This document shows, piece after piece, positions 6,285 through 6,337 of a stretch of DNA of 6,337 bases. A program made the translations under genes and the position numbers. This DNA comes from an uncultured Peptococcaceae bacterium (lineage in GTDB: Bacteria > Bacillota > Peptococcia > Peptococcales > Peptococcaceae), in NCBI GenBank assembly GCA_937922955.1, contig CALAKO010000140.1, positions 1 to 6,337 of the forward strand. Direction: 5' to 3'. Within the stretch, counting starts at the first letter, position 1; each line of letters begins with the position of its first letter. Below the pieces are notes generated by a model. It saw only the letters and a list, made by a program, of their open reading frames with translations, made no database searches and had not been told where the DNA came from.

Positions 6285-6337
6285 AAGTCCAATGGTATGA
6301 AGTCAAGAAGGTGAGAGAAGGAAAAATAAGTTGTTTT
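6285..6337 (+). other. Region after the mgtC-like gene; possible leader of a further plus-strand gene
   Basis: No hairpin with a T tract is seen here. A purine-rich stretch contains GAGAAGG at 6315-6321, which stands 9 nt before a TTG at 6331. A GTG at 6311 also opens a frame to the window end. Either could begin a downstream gene in the same operon, but only a few codons are visible, so no coding call is made. Confidence 0.25.

Overview
This is an ordinary chromosomal window devoted to inorganic-ion homeostasis. It looks bacterial and most likely Firmicutes-type: strong AGGAGG-like ribosome sites, near-consensus sigma-A promoters and compact convergent and divergent gene layout. Negativicutes or Clostridia would fit the protein families (two-RCK TrkA with TrkH, NptA-type Na/Pi transporter with a PhoU-like tail, MgtC/SapB), but no feature here fixes the taxon. 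There are no RNA genes, mobile elements, CRISPR arrays or obvious pseudogenes.

Layout. Positions 2-1414 (+) hold the 3' part of a Na+/phosphate cotransporter gene whose first ~100 codons lie left of the window. A 131-bp convergent gap (1415-1545) carries two strong hairpins that act as terminators. Positions 1546-5327 on the minus strand form a probable three-gene operon, read right to left: a LysR-type regulator (4401-5327), trkA (2996-4369) and trkH (1546-2991). The gaps are 31 bp and 4 bp, each gene has its own Shine-Dalgarno site, and no terminator lies between them. A 222-bp divergent intergenic region (5328-5549) holds a consensus-quality promoter for the lysR-trkA-trkH unit and a good promoter for an MgtC/SapB-family membrane protein gene (5550-6284, +). 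The last ~50 bp may be the leader of another plus-strand gene.

How the genes fit together. TrkH is the K+-conducting membrane subunit and TrkA its cytosolic nucleotide-binding gate. The Na/Pi transporter imports phosphate, and MgtC-family proteins are linked in other bacteria to Mg2+ limitation and ATP or phosphate homeostasis. The LysR-type regulator heads the K+ uptake operon and is divergent from the mgtC-like gene, so the sequence suggests it may control one or both. No target is proven. The most interesting non-coding signal is a perfect 8-bp inverted repeat that brackets the mgtC-like promoter: one arm overlaps the -35 box, and the other lies at the predicted transcription start three helical turns away. 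I see no clear sign of a previously undescribed system.
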